This document shows positions 36,302-44,876 of a stretch of 64,000 nucleotides of DNA, piece by piece. A program made the position numbers and the translations under genes. Where the stretch lies: contig JAFUAB010000034.1 of assembly GCA_017460885.1 (NCBI GenBank), positions 211,754 to 275,753 on the forward strand, in the 5' to 3' direction. This stretch comes from Lachnospiraceae bacterium. GTDB taxonomy: Bacteria; Bacillota; Clostridia; Lachnospirales; Lachnospiraceae. Under the pieces are notes generated by a model. It made no database searches. It was not told where the DNA came from and saw only the letters and a list, made by a program, of their open reading frames with translations. The first letter of the stretch is position 1, and the number at the start of each line of letters is the position of its first letter.

Positions 36302-37386
36302 TCGACTATCCTGTCTCCCATTTCGGCCGTTCCGACACGCGTGATCCCGTTCATATCATCCGCAGGCATGATATCTATGGTACGATATCCCTTCTCAAGC
36401 ACATTTCGAACAGCCTCTTCGATGGCATCCGCCTCTTTATCCATATCAAATGAAAACCTGAGCATCATGGCTGCGGAAAGAATCGTAGCTATCGGGTTTG
36501 CGATCCCTTTTCCCGCAATATCAGGTGCGGATCCGCCGCTGGGCTCGTAAAGGCCGAATTTTGTGTCATTAAGAGATGCGGAAGGCAGCATGCCGATGGA
36601 TCCCGTGATCATGCTTGCTTCATCGGAAAGAATATCTCCAAACATATTCTCGGTCAGCATAACATCAAACTGGGCCGGATCCTTCACAAGCTGCATTGCG
36701 GCATTGTCTACAAGCATATGCTCTACCTGAACCTCAGGATAATCGGCAGCAACCTCGTTGACAACCTTTCTCCAAAGCCTTGACGAATCAAGAACATTGG
36801 CCTTATCCACGCTGATCACCTTCTTGTGGCGTTTCATGGCTACTTCAAAGGCCTTGATCGCAACTCGCCTGATCTCTGATTCGGAATAAACAAGAGTGTC
36901 GGTGGCGACCATCTCACCGTTCTTTTCTTCGGTCGATCTGGCACCGAAGTACAGGCCGCCTGTCAGTTCCCGCATTATCAGCATATCAAATCCTCTGTCG
37001 GCAACCTCTCTTTTGAGCGGACATGCCTCCGAAAGCTCCGGATAAAGCATCGCGGGGCGAAGATTTGCAAAAAGGCCCAATGCCTTACGTATCCCCAGGA
37101 GGCCAGCTTCGGGTCTCTTTTCAGGGGGAAGCTTATACCAGGGTGAGGTGCTTGTATTTCCGCCGATGGAGCCCATAAGCACCGCATCTGCGGCCTTTGC
37201 CGCCTCAATGGTTTCATCCGTGAGAGGGATACCGTATTTGTCTATACTTGCTCCTCCCATCAGAACATCCTTATAGACGAATTCATGTCCGAATCTATCG
37301 GCAACCGCATTCAGCACCTTCTTTGCCTCTGCGACTATCTCCGGACCTATCCCGTCACCGGGTATGCATGTGATATTTTTTTTCAT
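36292..37386 (-). CDS. leuB: 3-isopropylmalate dehydrogenase
   Basis: The 364-residue enzyme oxidises and decarboxylates 3-isopropylmalate in leucine synthesis using NAD+. Markers: [15 protein letters not shown] (about 7-21), [13 protein letters not shown] (about 101-113), the catalytic Lys/Tyr region [16 protein letters not shown] (about 198-213), and [20 protein letters not shown] (about 248-267), whose aspartates bind the metal. The RBS directly before its ATG is weak; a strong AAGGAGG lies 38-44 bp upstream (see the short ORF at 37383-37421). LeuA, leuC and leuD are not in the window. Confidence 0.96.
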   Translation of the reverse strand: MKKNITCIPGDGIGPEIVAEAKKVLNAVADRFGHEFVYKDVLMGGASIDKYGIPLTDETIEAAKAADAVLMGSIGGNTSTSPWYKLPPEKRPEAGLLGIRKALGLFANLRPAMLYPELSEACPLKREVADRGFDMLIMRELTGGLYFGARSTEEKNGEMVATDTLVYSESEIRRVAIKAFEVAMKRHKKVISVDKANVLDSSRLWRKVVNEVAADYPEVQVEHMLVDNAAMQLVKDPAQFDVMLTENMFGDILSDEASMITGSIGMLPSASLNDTKFGLYEPSGGSAPDIAGKGIANPIATILSAAMMLRFSFDMDKEADAIEEAVRNVLEKGYRTIDIMPADDMNGITRVGTAEMGDRIVECI

Positions 37387-37421
37387 GGTCTTTTTCTGCC
37401 GTCAGATAATAACGACGACAA
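37383..37421 (-). other. Possible 12-codon leader ORF overlapping the leuB start
   Basis: After AAGGAGG (37430-37424) a TTG-initiated frame reads [11 protein letters not shown] and stops with a TGA that overlaps the leuB ATG (ATGA). It has two adjacent leucine codons (TTA TTA). The 2-base spacing between RBS and TTG is shorter than ideal, so it could be chance. Confidence 0.25.
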
Positions 37422-37436
37422 TTCCTCCTTCTTAAT

Positions 37437-38486
37437 TCAGTCTTTGTTCTCCGTAACGGTTTCCACAGTCGTATCGGGATCCATATCCGCAACCGTTTCC
37501 GCTGTCATATCGGGATCAATATCATTAACTGCGGCTTTTTGAGCCTCTGCCTCCTTTTTTTGCTTCCTGGTCAGATAAGTAAAGCCCTCCCATACGTTCA
37601 GCTCCTGACGGCCGTATTTACGACCGAGCAGGATCACTATCACGATCGCGATAACGGTCACTATGTTAGCAAGCACAGTGCCCTCAACGCCGAAGCCCAC
37701 ATCATATATCCAGGTACTTCTGGCAGTGGACGCATCAAGCTTAAAGACCGAATATGGACTCACTATACCGCTGTTGGGCAGACCAAACAAGATATTCTGG
37801 GTAAAGTTCCACGCGGCATGAGCAGCCATTCCAAACCAGATGCTGTCAAAATAATAGATCACAAAGCTGTACAATACAGCAATGATAACAATACTTATCA
37901 CAGACATCGCATTCATTCCATCATTAAAGAGATGCAGGGTCATGAATATTACTCCGTTGACAATTATCGCAACCAAAGGGTTCTTATAGCCCTTTCTGAG
38001 TCTCTGGTAATGAAATGCTCTGCAGACCAGCTCTTCCGAGGAAGACTGGATAAACACTACAGCAAAAAGTGCCAGGAACTTGATCATATCCAGATGATCA
38101 AAATAGATATAAATGTCCTTATGCAGATACGCACACAGCACACAGAATGCATTCATGCCGAACCCCGCAAGAAGTCCGATCAGAAGCATCCTGAAATTAT
38201 TACCTGCGGCATCCTTCCAAAGGGCCCTGAAGATCGGTCTGTTATATTTGGTGATCGCCATATACGCCACGGCAAATATCCATGTACCTATCGTACTGAA
38301 ATACATAAAAAAGATTGACCAGAAGCCTTCATCGGCAATCAGCTTGCCAAACGGAAGTATGACCAGCTGTCCGACCACAGATCCGACCAAAACCAAAAAC
38401 CATACCAGCAGTGACGAGATCAGCAGATTGTCATGCCATGTAAACCCTTTGTTATGAATTTTTTCAAAAAAAGATTTCTTTTCCAC
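37437..38486 (-). CDS. CPBP-family intramembrane metalloprotease
   Basis: The 349-residue protein has about eight hydrophobic segments and the CPBP (Abi/CAAX-protease-like) motifs: SSEELVCRAFHYQRLR (about 148-163, with the EExxxR core), FMTLHLFND (about 181-189) and MAAHAAWNFTQN (about 220-231). These residues form the metal site in the membrane. It may process prenylated or small membrane peptides, or serve in self-immunity. Initiation is at a GTG with GGGAGGTGAATT upstream. The tail (about 320-349) has an imperfect acidic duplication, DIDPDMTAETVAD then MDPDTTVETVTE. It lies 50 bp before leuB. Confidence 0.9.
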   Translation of the reverse strand: MEKKSFFEKIHNKGFTWHDNLLISSLLVWFLVLVGSVVGQLVILPFGKLIADEGFWSIFFMYFSTIGTWIFAVAYMAITKYNRPIFRALWKDAAGNNFRMLLIGLLAGFGMNAFCVLCAYLHKDIYIYFDHLDMIKFLALFAVVFIQSSSEELVCRAFHYQRLRKGYKNPLVAIIVNGVIFMTLHLFNDGMNAMSVISIVIIAVLYSFVIYYFDSIWFGMAAHAAWNFTQNILFGLPNSGIVSPYSVFKLDASTARSTWIYDVGFGVEGTVLANIVTVIAIVIVILLGRKYGRQELNVWEGFTYLTRKQKKEAEAQKAAVNDIDPDMTAETVADMDPDTTVETVTENKD

Positions 38487-38536
38487 AATTCACCTCCCAA
38501 CAGAAACGCTACTGATTAAGGGAATTCCCAAAAACA

Positions 38537-38558
38537 GCGCCTGTGACTTCACAGACGC
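38537..38558 (-). terminator. Rho-independent terminator after yajC
   Basis: Minus-strand arms GCGTCTGTGA (38558-38549) and TCACAGGCGC (38546-38537), pairing with one wobble across a tight loop, are followed by TGTTTTTGGG. It lies 15 bp after the yajC stop. Confidence 0.75.
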
Positions 38559-38572
38559 CGTCAGGTTCAAAC

Positions 38573-38905
38573 TCAGTTACCGCTGTCCTCACCGGCCGAT
38601 CCGGCTTTTTCTATTTGAACAATAGCGGATTTCTGCATAGGAATTCGACAATTACGGTTGTTTCCGAATTCCACTATGACCGTGTCATCTGCTATATCTA
38701 TAACGATACCGTAGAATCCTGCCGTAGTCAGCACGCTGTCGCCTATCTCAAGTGAACTAAGCAGAGCGTTTTTCTTTTTCTGCTCGTTCTTCTGCGGCCT
38801 GATCATGAAGAAATATACGAAAGCCACGATCAGAACAATATAAACCACCATAATTATGCCGCCAAATTGATTGGCCGGCTCCTGTCCAGTCAACAAAATA
38901 CCCAT
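38573..38905 (-). CDS. yajC: Sec translocon accessory subunit YajC
   Basis: The 110-residue protein has one membrane helix (about 19-36) directly followed by MIRPQKNEQKKK (about 37-48). The C-terminal SH3-like part reads LEIGDSVLTTAGFYGIVIDI. All are signatures of YajC, the small partner of SecDF and the Sec translocon. AAGGAGGATGAATAG precedes the ATG. It follows tgt in the common tgt-yajC order, 124 bp downstream; a promoter of its own in that gap is possible but none is obvious. Confidence 0.95.
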   Translation of the reverse strand: MGILLTGQEPANQFGGIIMVVYIVLIVAFVYFFMIRPQKNEQKKKNALLSSLEIGDSVLTTAGFYGIVIDIADDTVIVEFGNNRNCRIPMQKSAIVQIEKAGSAGEDSGN

Positions 38906-39029
38906 TTCTATTCATCCTCCTTAATGATCCTTTCAGACTTTCATCTGACTATTTTACTTTATATTGCTGATATGTGCAAACAGTTCCTGAATATATCCTG
39001 CCGGTATCGCATATTACCGCACTGATCAC

Positions 39030-40169
39030 CTAAGCCTGTTCCGACATCCGCATTTTCTCAAGAGCCTGTCTTTTAAACTCGCTGTATCTGTCATCATCTA
39101 TTGCCTCTCTTATCTCGGTCATCAGATGATTGTAATAGTACAGATTATGCATGACACAGAACCTCATGCCCAGCATTTCCCCGGCTTTCATCAGATGTCT
39201 GATATAAGCCCTGGAATAGCCGCCGCTGCAGGCAGGACATCCGCATCCTTCCTCGATAGGGCTCAGATCCTTCTCATATTTTGCGTTAAAAAGATTCAGT
39301 TTCCCTTTATGCGTATACACATGTCCGTGCCGCCCGTTCCTCGACGGATAGACACAGTCAAAAAAATCGACTCCGCGCTCTACCGCTTCAAGGATGTTGG
39401 CAGGGGTACCGACTCCCATCAGATATACCGGCTTGTCATCGGGCAGATGCGGGACCGTCACATCCAGTATGTGATACATTTCCTCTGCAGTCTCTCCAAC
39501 CGCAAGTCCTCCGATGGAATAACCCGGAAGCTCCAGTTCCGCGATCCTTTTGGCATTATCTATACGGATATCCTCATATACCGCACCCTGATTGATACCA
39601 AAAAGCATCTGATCGGGATTTACGGTATCATCCAAGCCGTTAAGTCTCTCCATCTCGGCCTTGCATCTGATAAGCCATCTGAAGGTCCTTTCAACCGAAT
39701 CCGTAACATACTTACGTTCCGCTTTGGACGGCGGACATTCATCAAAGGCCATTGCAACGGTCGATCCGAGATTTGACTGGATCTGCATGCTTTCCTCAGG
39801 TCCCATAAAGATCTTATGCCCGTCAATATGTGATCTGAAAGTAACTCCCTCTTCGGCGATCTTTCTCATGGATGCAAGAGAAAAAACCTGAAATCCGCCG
39901 GAATCCGTAAGAATAGGTTTATGCCAGTTCATAAACTTATGTAAACCGCCAAGTTCTTTTATCAGCTTATCCCCGGTTCTGACGTGCAGATGATATGTAT
40001 TCGAAAGCTCTATCTGCGTCCCAAGCTTATCCAGATCATCGGCAGAGACCGCCCCCTTGATGGCACCGACCGTTCCGACGTTCATAAAGACAGGCGTCTG
40101 TACGGTACCGTGTACGGTTATGAACTCGCCTCTTTTAGCCAGTCCGTCCTTTTTCAGCAATTTATACAT
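39030..40169 (-). CDS. tgt: Queuine tRNA-ribosyltransferase
   Basis: The 379-residue enzyme exchanges guanine-34 for a queuosine precursor in tRNAs for Asp, Asn, His and Tyr. Markers: VFMNVGTVGAIKGA (about 27-40), the nucleophile region PILTDSGGFQVFSL (about 85-98, with D89), GGLAVGE (about 226-232), DCVYPSRNGRHG (about 269-280), and the zinc site CGCPACSGGYSRAYIRH with a later H/C (about 305-345). Its ATG follows the stop of the carboxypeptidase gene directly (TAAATG), so the two are translated together. Confidence 0.97.
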   Translation of the reverse strand: MYKLLKKDGLAKRGEFITVHGTVQTPVFMNVGTVGAIKGAVSADDLDKLGTQIELSNTYHLHVRTGDKLIKELGGLHKFMNWHKPILTDSGGFQVFSLASMRKIAEEGVTFRSHIDGHKIFMGPEESMQIQSNLGSTVAMAFDECPPSKAERKYVTDSVERTFRWLIRCKAEMERLNGLDDTVNPDQMLFGINQGAVYEDIRIDNAKRIAELELPGYSIGGLAVGETAEEMYHILDVTVPHLPDDKPVYLMGVGTPANILEAVERGVDFFDCVYPSRNGRHGHVYTHKGKLNLFNAKYEKDLSPIEEGCGCPACSGGYSRAYIRHLMKAGEMLGMRFCVMHNLYYYNHLMTEIREAIDDDRYSEFKRQALEKMRMSEQA

Positions 40170-41228
40170 TTACAGGTATTTCTCCCAGAATTCTTCAAGA
40201 GTGATAGATTCCCCGGCTATGATCTTTGCAGCATTTCTGCCGACATACCGGAAGTGCCAGGGTTCATATTCGATTCCGGTAATATCCTCTTTACCCTCCG
40301 GATATCTGACGATAAAGCCGTATTCAAAAGAATGCTCAGCGAGCCACTTACCGGCTTTGGTTTCGCCGAATCCCGCATTAAGACTCGAATAGCTGTCGCT
40401 GATGATATCTATGGCCAGGCCGATCTCATGCTCACTGGTTCCGGGGATCGTAACCGCCTGGGCAGCAGTCTTATATGCATCCATATAACTCATACCCTGA
40501 GAGGTATATTTGGTCACCTTTCTGTTAAACAGCATCTGCTGTCTGGAATCATCACGATACGGAGAACATATCAGCAGGTTCACACCATCAGCAAGCGCTC
40601 CCTCCATCATGCTGTAAAGATCGGGGATCACCCTTTCATCGCACTTCATCGAACCCTTGATCGTGCCAAGCGTAAAAGTATAGTCTTCTGCTATGGGATG
40701 ATTTTTGTTGACCAGCACGATCTCCCAGTCATCCCTCGAAAACGATATCTCATCCTCCCCGGAGGGATCTTCGTGATCAGAGATACCATCGTTAACGGAT
40801 CCGGCGAGAGATCCCAGAATATCCGTACCCGAAACGGTATCTATGGTCGATACGTCGGAAATGTTCTCGGGATCGTCTTCCTCTTCATCCTCATCATCGG
40901 ACATGGTAAGCGTCTCGGTATCGACTTCGGACTCAACGGCAAGTGAAGCGTCGGATCTTTCCGTCTCGTAATATACCGCGGAAGCCTCAGTAAAATCATG
41001 TTCGCTTCCGTCCCATATCACGGAGCTGAAGGAACAGCTGACAAAAGCAAAAAGCAGGGTCATCGCCACAACAACATATTTACGATAACCCGATCTGATG
41101 ACACTCCAGACTCTGTCAAGGGTCAACAGAACTATACTCAGTATCATCATAGGGATCCTGAGTCGGGGATTCTTGCTGATCGTCCGTCTATATCGGCTTA
41201 AAACCTTATCCTTAAATGTAGGATTCAT
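40170..41228 (-). CDS. Membrane-anchored D-alanyl-D-alanine carboxypeptidase (VanY/M15B family)
   Basis: The 352-residue protein has a membrane helix (about 47-63), an acidic Ser/Asp-rich linker (about 75-160) and a C-terminal M15B peptidase domain (about 165-350). Zinc and catalytic motifs: SPYRDDSRQQMLFNR (about 225-239), GTSEHEIGLAIDII (about 272-285, SxHxxGxAxD) and GIEYEPWHFRYVG (about 325-337, ExxWHxR). It trims the terminal D-Ala of peptidoglycan stems. The start at 41228 is preferred over 41243 for its position after GGTAG, but neither RBS is strong. Confidence 0.92.
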   Translation of the reverse strand: MNPTFKDKVLSRYRRTISKNPRLRIPMMILSIVLLTLDRVWSVIRSGYRKYVVVAMTLLFAFVSCSFSSVIWDGSEHDFTEASAVYYETERSDASLAVESEVDTETLTMSDDEDEEEDDPENISDVSTIDTVSGTDILGSLAGSVNDGISDHEDPSGEDEISFSRDDWEIVLVNKNHPIAEDYTFTLGTIKGSMKCDERVIPDLYSMMEGALADGVNLLICSPYRDDSRQQMLFNRKVTKYTSQGMSYMDAYKTAAQAVTIPGTSEHEIGLAIDIISDSYSSLNAGFGETKAGKWLAEHSFEYGFIVRYPEGKEDITGIEYEPWHFRYVGRNAAKIIAGESITLEEFWEKYL

Positions 41229-41349
41229 TAAAACTACTACCAAATATGCATTAATTCATATACAAACATACAGTATTTAGTATATATTCAGTGCCGGGGT
41301 CAGTCAAGTGAACTATGTTGAAAAAACGACGAAATTCCAATGGTTTTAC

Positions 41350-41378
41350 TTGCTTTTGTTAGATTATTTTTTTAGAAT
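41350..41378 (+). promoter_or_regulatory. Probable promoter of aroC
   Basis: TTGCTT (41350-41355), a 17-bp T-rich spacer and TAGAAT (41373-41378). The transcript would have a leader of about 90 nt. Confidence 0.5.
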
Positions 41379-41398
41379 CAAAAGATGAGATGATGTAA

Positions 41399-41423
41399 GG
41401 TCAAAAGGGGTTCGCCTCTGACC
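41399..41423 (+). ncRNA. Structured UUCG hairpin in the aroC leader
   Basis: GGTCA (41399-41403) pairs with TGACC (41419-41423). An inner GGGG/CCTC helix, with one wobble, closes a TTCG tetraloop, leaving an AAA bulge on one side. It is not followed by a T tract, so it is not a classical terminator. Role unknown. Confidence 0.35.
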
Positions 41424-41473
41424 GGATATGCGAATTGCATGTTTAGTACCTGAACTAAAAGAAGGAGATCAAA

Positions 41474-42595
41474 ATGGCCGGATCGACGATCGGAACCATA
41501 TTCAAAGTCACAACCTGGGGAGAATCCCACGGAAAAGCCATAGGAGCAGTTATAGACGGTGTCCCCGCCGGACTTAAGCTTACCGAAAGCGATATCCAGC
41601 CATATATGGACAGAAGGGCCCCGGGGCGAAGCTTAATATCAACTCCCCGCAAAGAGTCCGATACCGTCGAGATATTATCCGGAGTATTCGAGGGCATGAC
41701 CACCGGATGTCCGATCTCACTCATGATCAGAAACACATCGCAGCATTCGGCCGATTACAGTGCCATATCCGAAATATACCGTCCGGGTCATGCGGATTAT
41801 ACCTTTGACCGGAAGTACGGTTTCAGGGATTACAGAGGAGGCGGCAGGTCATCGGGCAGGGAAACGGCTGCAAGGGTTGCTGCCGGTGCAGTTGCACTCA
41901 GGATACTTAATTTTCTCGGTATCGATATATGCTCCTATACGCTAAGTATCGGACCTGTTCATATCGATAAAGATAAATTCGACCGATCTCTGATCTCCTT
42001 ATCCGCCACCTGTATGCCCGATCCCGATGCTGACAAGGAGGCTGTGGCTTATATTGAGGCAATGAGGGATCAAACCGACTCGGCAGGCGGTGTCACAGAA
42101 ACCGTGATAAAGGGAATGCCCGTCGGCATAGGCGATCCTGTTTTTGAGAAGCTGAGTGCAAATCTGGCTAAGGCAACAATGAGTATCGGAGGCTGCAAAG
42201 CAGTTGAATTCGGTGACGGCATCAATGTCTCCTCTTCTGTCGGATCCGAAAATAACGATCCCTTCAGGATGAGTGATGATAAAACCGTAACCAAGGCAGC
42301 AAATCACAGCGGCGGACTGCTCGGCGGTATGTCCGACGGCAGCGACATTATCATCCGTAACTATTTCAAGCCGACGCCAAGCATTTATAAAACCCAGCAT
42401 ACGGTTACCAGATCGGGAGAAAACACGGACATAAATATAGCGGGACGCCATGATCCCGTCATAGTGCCCCGCGCCGTGGTTGTTGTCGAAAGTATGTGTG
42501 CGATCACCATACTTGATGAGCTTATGATCAATATGAGTTCCCGTCTCTCCTATCTCAGTGAATTCTACGGAAAGCCTCGCTGTAAAAATACCTGA
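41474..42595 (+). CDS. aroC: Chorismate synthase
   Basis: The 373-residue enzyme converts EPSP to chorismate with reduced FMN. Signatures: TTWGESHGKAIGAVIDGVPA (about 12-31), DRRAPGRSLISTPRKESD, RPGHADYTFDRKYGFRDYRG (about 102-121), GGRSSGRETAARVAAGAVA and GGLLGGMSDGSDI (about 278-290). GAAGGAGATCAAA before the ATG is a strong RBS. It is a single plus-strand gene whose stop lies 2 bp from the stop of the convergent surface-protein gene, with no terminator between them, so the two transcripts must overlap at their 3' ends. Confidence 0.97.
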   Translation: MAGSTIGTIFKVTTWGESHGKAIGAVIDGVPAGLKLTESDIQPYMDRRAPGRSLISTPRKESDTVEILSGVFEGMTTGCPISLMIRNTSQHSADYSAISEIYRPGHADYTFDRKYGFRDYRGGGRSSGRETAARVAAGAVALRILNFLGIDICSYTLSIGPVHIDKDKFDRSLISLSATCMPDPDADKEAVAYIEAMRDQTDSAGGVTETVIKGMPVGIGDPVFEKLSANLAKATMSIGGCKAVEFGDGINVSSSVGSENNDPFRMSDDKTVTKAANHSGGLLGGMSDGSDIIIRNYFKPTPSIYKTQHTVTRSGENTDINIAGRHDPVIVPRAVVVVESMCAITILDELMINMSSRLSYLSEFYGKPRCKNT

Positions 42596-42597
42596 AG

Positions 42598-44751
42598 TTA
42601 TCTGCTTTTACTGTTCCTTCTAAGTCCTACCACCGCAAATACTATACCGGCTGTCAGGCACATAACGATCATCACGAGCAGTATCGCAAATATCACCGGA
42701 TACCCCTCCGGGCTGGCCAGATGAGCCATACGTCCGTAGGTCATATTGCCTTCGGAATCATATACATCATCCCCCACCGATACGGATTCCGTGATCATAT
42801 CATCTTCGGTAAGTATCCCGTCATTCTCCAGAAAAGCCTTATCATCATATTTATCGTCCGAAAGAAGCTCATCAAGTCCGAGCGAAAGTGCGCTCTTCTC
42901 ATTATCATTTACATCCTCGGCCAGAGCAGTCTCATCATCATCCTCTATCACGATGATATCGTCATCATCATCAAAATAATAATCCGCTGCATCATCCGAC
43001 GATTTTGATCTTGACGGTTCATCGACCGAGGTCAAAGACAGCGTCGAAGATCCGGTGCTTTTTGCAGCCGTGCCCGTGCCTGAGGATCTTGACTGGGTTA
43101 CTGCATTTCCTGTTGCCGCTGTTCCGGAGGATGTTCTGCCGGATCCGGCGGAGACGGTGGTCTGGGCCGTCGATGCCACCGTATAAGCCTTTGTTATATT
43201 TGTTAAAAGCTTATAATTATTGTTGCTGAGAGCTGTTACTCTTGCCGTAACGGTGTTTCCGTTCCTTGAAAAAGCAACAGTCGCATTACACGTATCTCCG
43301 GAAATCAGATTTTTCACAACCGGTTTACATGCAGCCTCACTGACAAATTCAGACGGCCATTCAAGCTCGGCAGCGATCGGAACTATGGTAATTGTAGCAC
43401 TTCCCGTCTTGTCTTCATAATCCGATCCGGTGATCTTATAATAGATCTTATATGCACCCACGGTCTTGAACATACGGCTGCTCAGTGAATTGATGTTGTC
43501 AGGGCTTACGCCGTACATAACCGTGGTATCCGCGGGAAGATTAGTTCCGTCAGGCATCATCGGCCTGTAGGAAGGATTGTAGTCACCGGTATAGTCAAAG
43601 GTCCTGTTCTGCATCGTCACGCCGGCCAGTGATTTCCTGACGATCTTAAGCCATCCGTTGGTAATATCGAATGACACATTGAAATTATCATTTTTATTTA
43701 CAAACTTATCCTTCAGGATCAGCTCATAGGTGCCCGCCTCGGAGGCTGTAACGATATCTGTACCGATAAAGCTCAGATTCCCGCTGTTGATCTGATAGAG
43801 GGAATTACCCGAAACTATACTGTATCCGCTGACTCTCTGGATTGTGCCGTCATAGACTCTGGTGGCGGTACTGCCCTTGATCGTAACCGTAACATTCTGT
43901 TTCCCGATGACTGCCGTAACAAAGCCCGATCCGTCGGTATCATTATAGTTCTCACTGCCGGTGAGTCTGTAATATACTTTGTATTCACCGGCATCCACTG
44001 CCTTATCATTACCGGCCGCAAAGCTTCTGCCGTCAAAACTGTACTCAATGACTCCCGATCCGATACCCTCGGCTGTTACCAGTGTCTGGGAATTACCGTT
44101 ATATGTAAGTCCCGCAACTGCAGCAGGTACAAAATCCGCCTTTGAAATAACGAAGGGAACACTGACGGAGCCCGAATATTTACCTATACCGTTGATCACG
44201 GCGACGGCCTGTCCGGCATTAATGTTGTTGCGGCATGACAAAACATAATCCGAGTCGGGATACAGTGTCTCATTTCCGTAAGTAACGGTCACCTCCGGGA
44301 TTATCTCCGCACCCGTATATGTGTAGTTTCCGTTAACCGTGATCCTCACATCCGGATCCGTGACCGGGATCGAAACGGAATTATAATAGTTCAGATAAAA
44401 TACGTATTCCGTCGAAGCCGTACTTATCCGAACCCAGGCATCGGCTGATGTCGAATATGCAAAACCGTTAGCGGCAGTCGAGGAAATTCTCAAAGATAAG
44501 GACGACGAATCGACGGTAAAAAGACTGCCCGTAATATTTCCGGACACGACGCCGGTAACAGGATCATTGATCCCGGCAGCCGAAAGAACGTCCCGCAGAG
44601 CCGCCGTGTCTCCGTTAATTGTTACCGTACCGCCGTCATATACAAATTCAATAACGGAAGCACCGCCGGAATTCTCGGCAGCATAAGACGATCCGCACAT
44701 GCAGACAAAAGATATCACAAATACTGTGAACGCCAAAATCAACTTTTTCAT
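42598..44751 (-). CDS. Membrane-anchored surface protein A with MBG/Ig-like repeats and MTYGRM tail
   Basis: The 717-residue protein has a signal peptide (1-25, ending SSYAA). Repeats of MBG/Ig-like type follow from about 125 to 520: YTYTGAEIIPEVTVTYGNET, LTYNGNSQTLVTAEG, RVYDGT and RTFDYTGDYNP. Next come a Ser/Thr-rich stretch (about 540-590), an acidic region (FDDDDDIIVIEDDDE, about 600-615) and a C-terminal segment: MTYGRMAHLASPEGYPVI (670-687), a membrane helix to about 708, and RRNSKSR. Helix plus basic tail fits a stop-transfer anchor. There is no LPxTG before it. The neighbouring gene product shares the same ending. GAGGAGAAGTT precedes the ATG. Function unknown; probably an adhesin or sensor. 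Confidence 0.88.
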   Translation of the reverse strand: MKKLILAFTVFVISFVCMCGSSYAAENSGGASVIEFVYDGGTVTINGDTAALRDVLSAAGINDPVTGVVSGNITGSLFTVDSSSLSLRISSTAANGFAYSTSADAWVRISTASTEYVFYLNYYNSVSIPVTDPDVRITVNGNYTYTGAEIIPEVTVTYGNETLYPDSDYVLSCRNNINAGQAVAVINGIGKYSGSVSVPFVISKADFVPAAVAGLTYNGNSQTLVTAEGIGSGVIEYSFDGRSFAAGNDKAVDAGEYKVYYRLTGSENYNDTDGSGFVTAVIGKQNVTVTIKGSTATRVYDGTIQRVSGYSIVSGNSLYQINSGNLSFIGTDIVTASEAGTYELILKDKFVNKNDNFNVSFDITNGWLKIVRKSLAGVTMQNRTFDYTGDYNPSYRPMMPDGTNLPADTTVMYGVSPDNINSLSSRMFKTVGAYKIYYKITGSDYEDKTGSATITIVPIAAELEWPSEFVSEAACKPVVKNLISGDTCNATVAFSRNGNTVTARVTALSNNNYKLLTNITKAYTVASTAQTTVSAGSGRTSSGTAATGNAVTQSRSSGTGTAAKSTGSSTLSLTSVDEPSRSKSSDDAADYYFDDDDDIIVIEDDDETALAEDVNDNEKSALSLGLDELLSDDKYDDKAFLENDGILTEDDMITESVSVGDDVYDSEGNMTYGRMAHLASPEGYPVIFAILLVMIVMCLTAGIVFAVVGLRRNSKSR

Positions 44752-44781
44752 AACTTCTCCTCAAAAACTCTATATTTATTA

Positions 44782-44813
44782 TGTCAGAGCCAAAAGGCAT
44801 TTTGTTCCTGACA
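44782..44813 (-). other. 5'UTR hairpin of surface protein A gene
   Basis: TGTCAG/CTGACA arms (44782-44787 with 44808-44813) with an inner GCC-TTTT-GGC stem lie between the promoter and the RBS. They could influence mRNA stability; no T tract follows. Confidence 0.35.
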
Positions 44814-44827
44814 TGATTTCAGAATCT

Positions 44828-44856
44828 ATTATAGAATACCTTTTAATTCTGCACAA
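44828..44856 (-). promoter_or_regulatory. Promoter of surface protein A
   Basis: Minus-strand TTGTGC (44856-44851), a 17-bp spacer and TATAAT (44833-44828). About 70 bp separate it from the ATG at 44751. Confidence 0.6.
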
Positions 44857-44876
44857 ACAATCAGAAAGTAAACACC

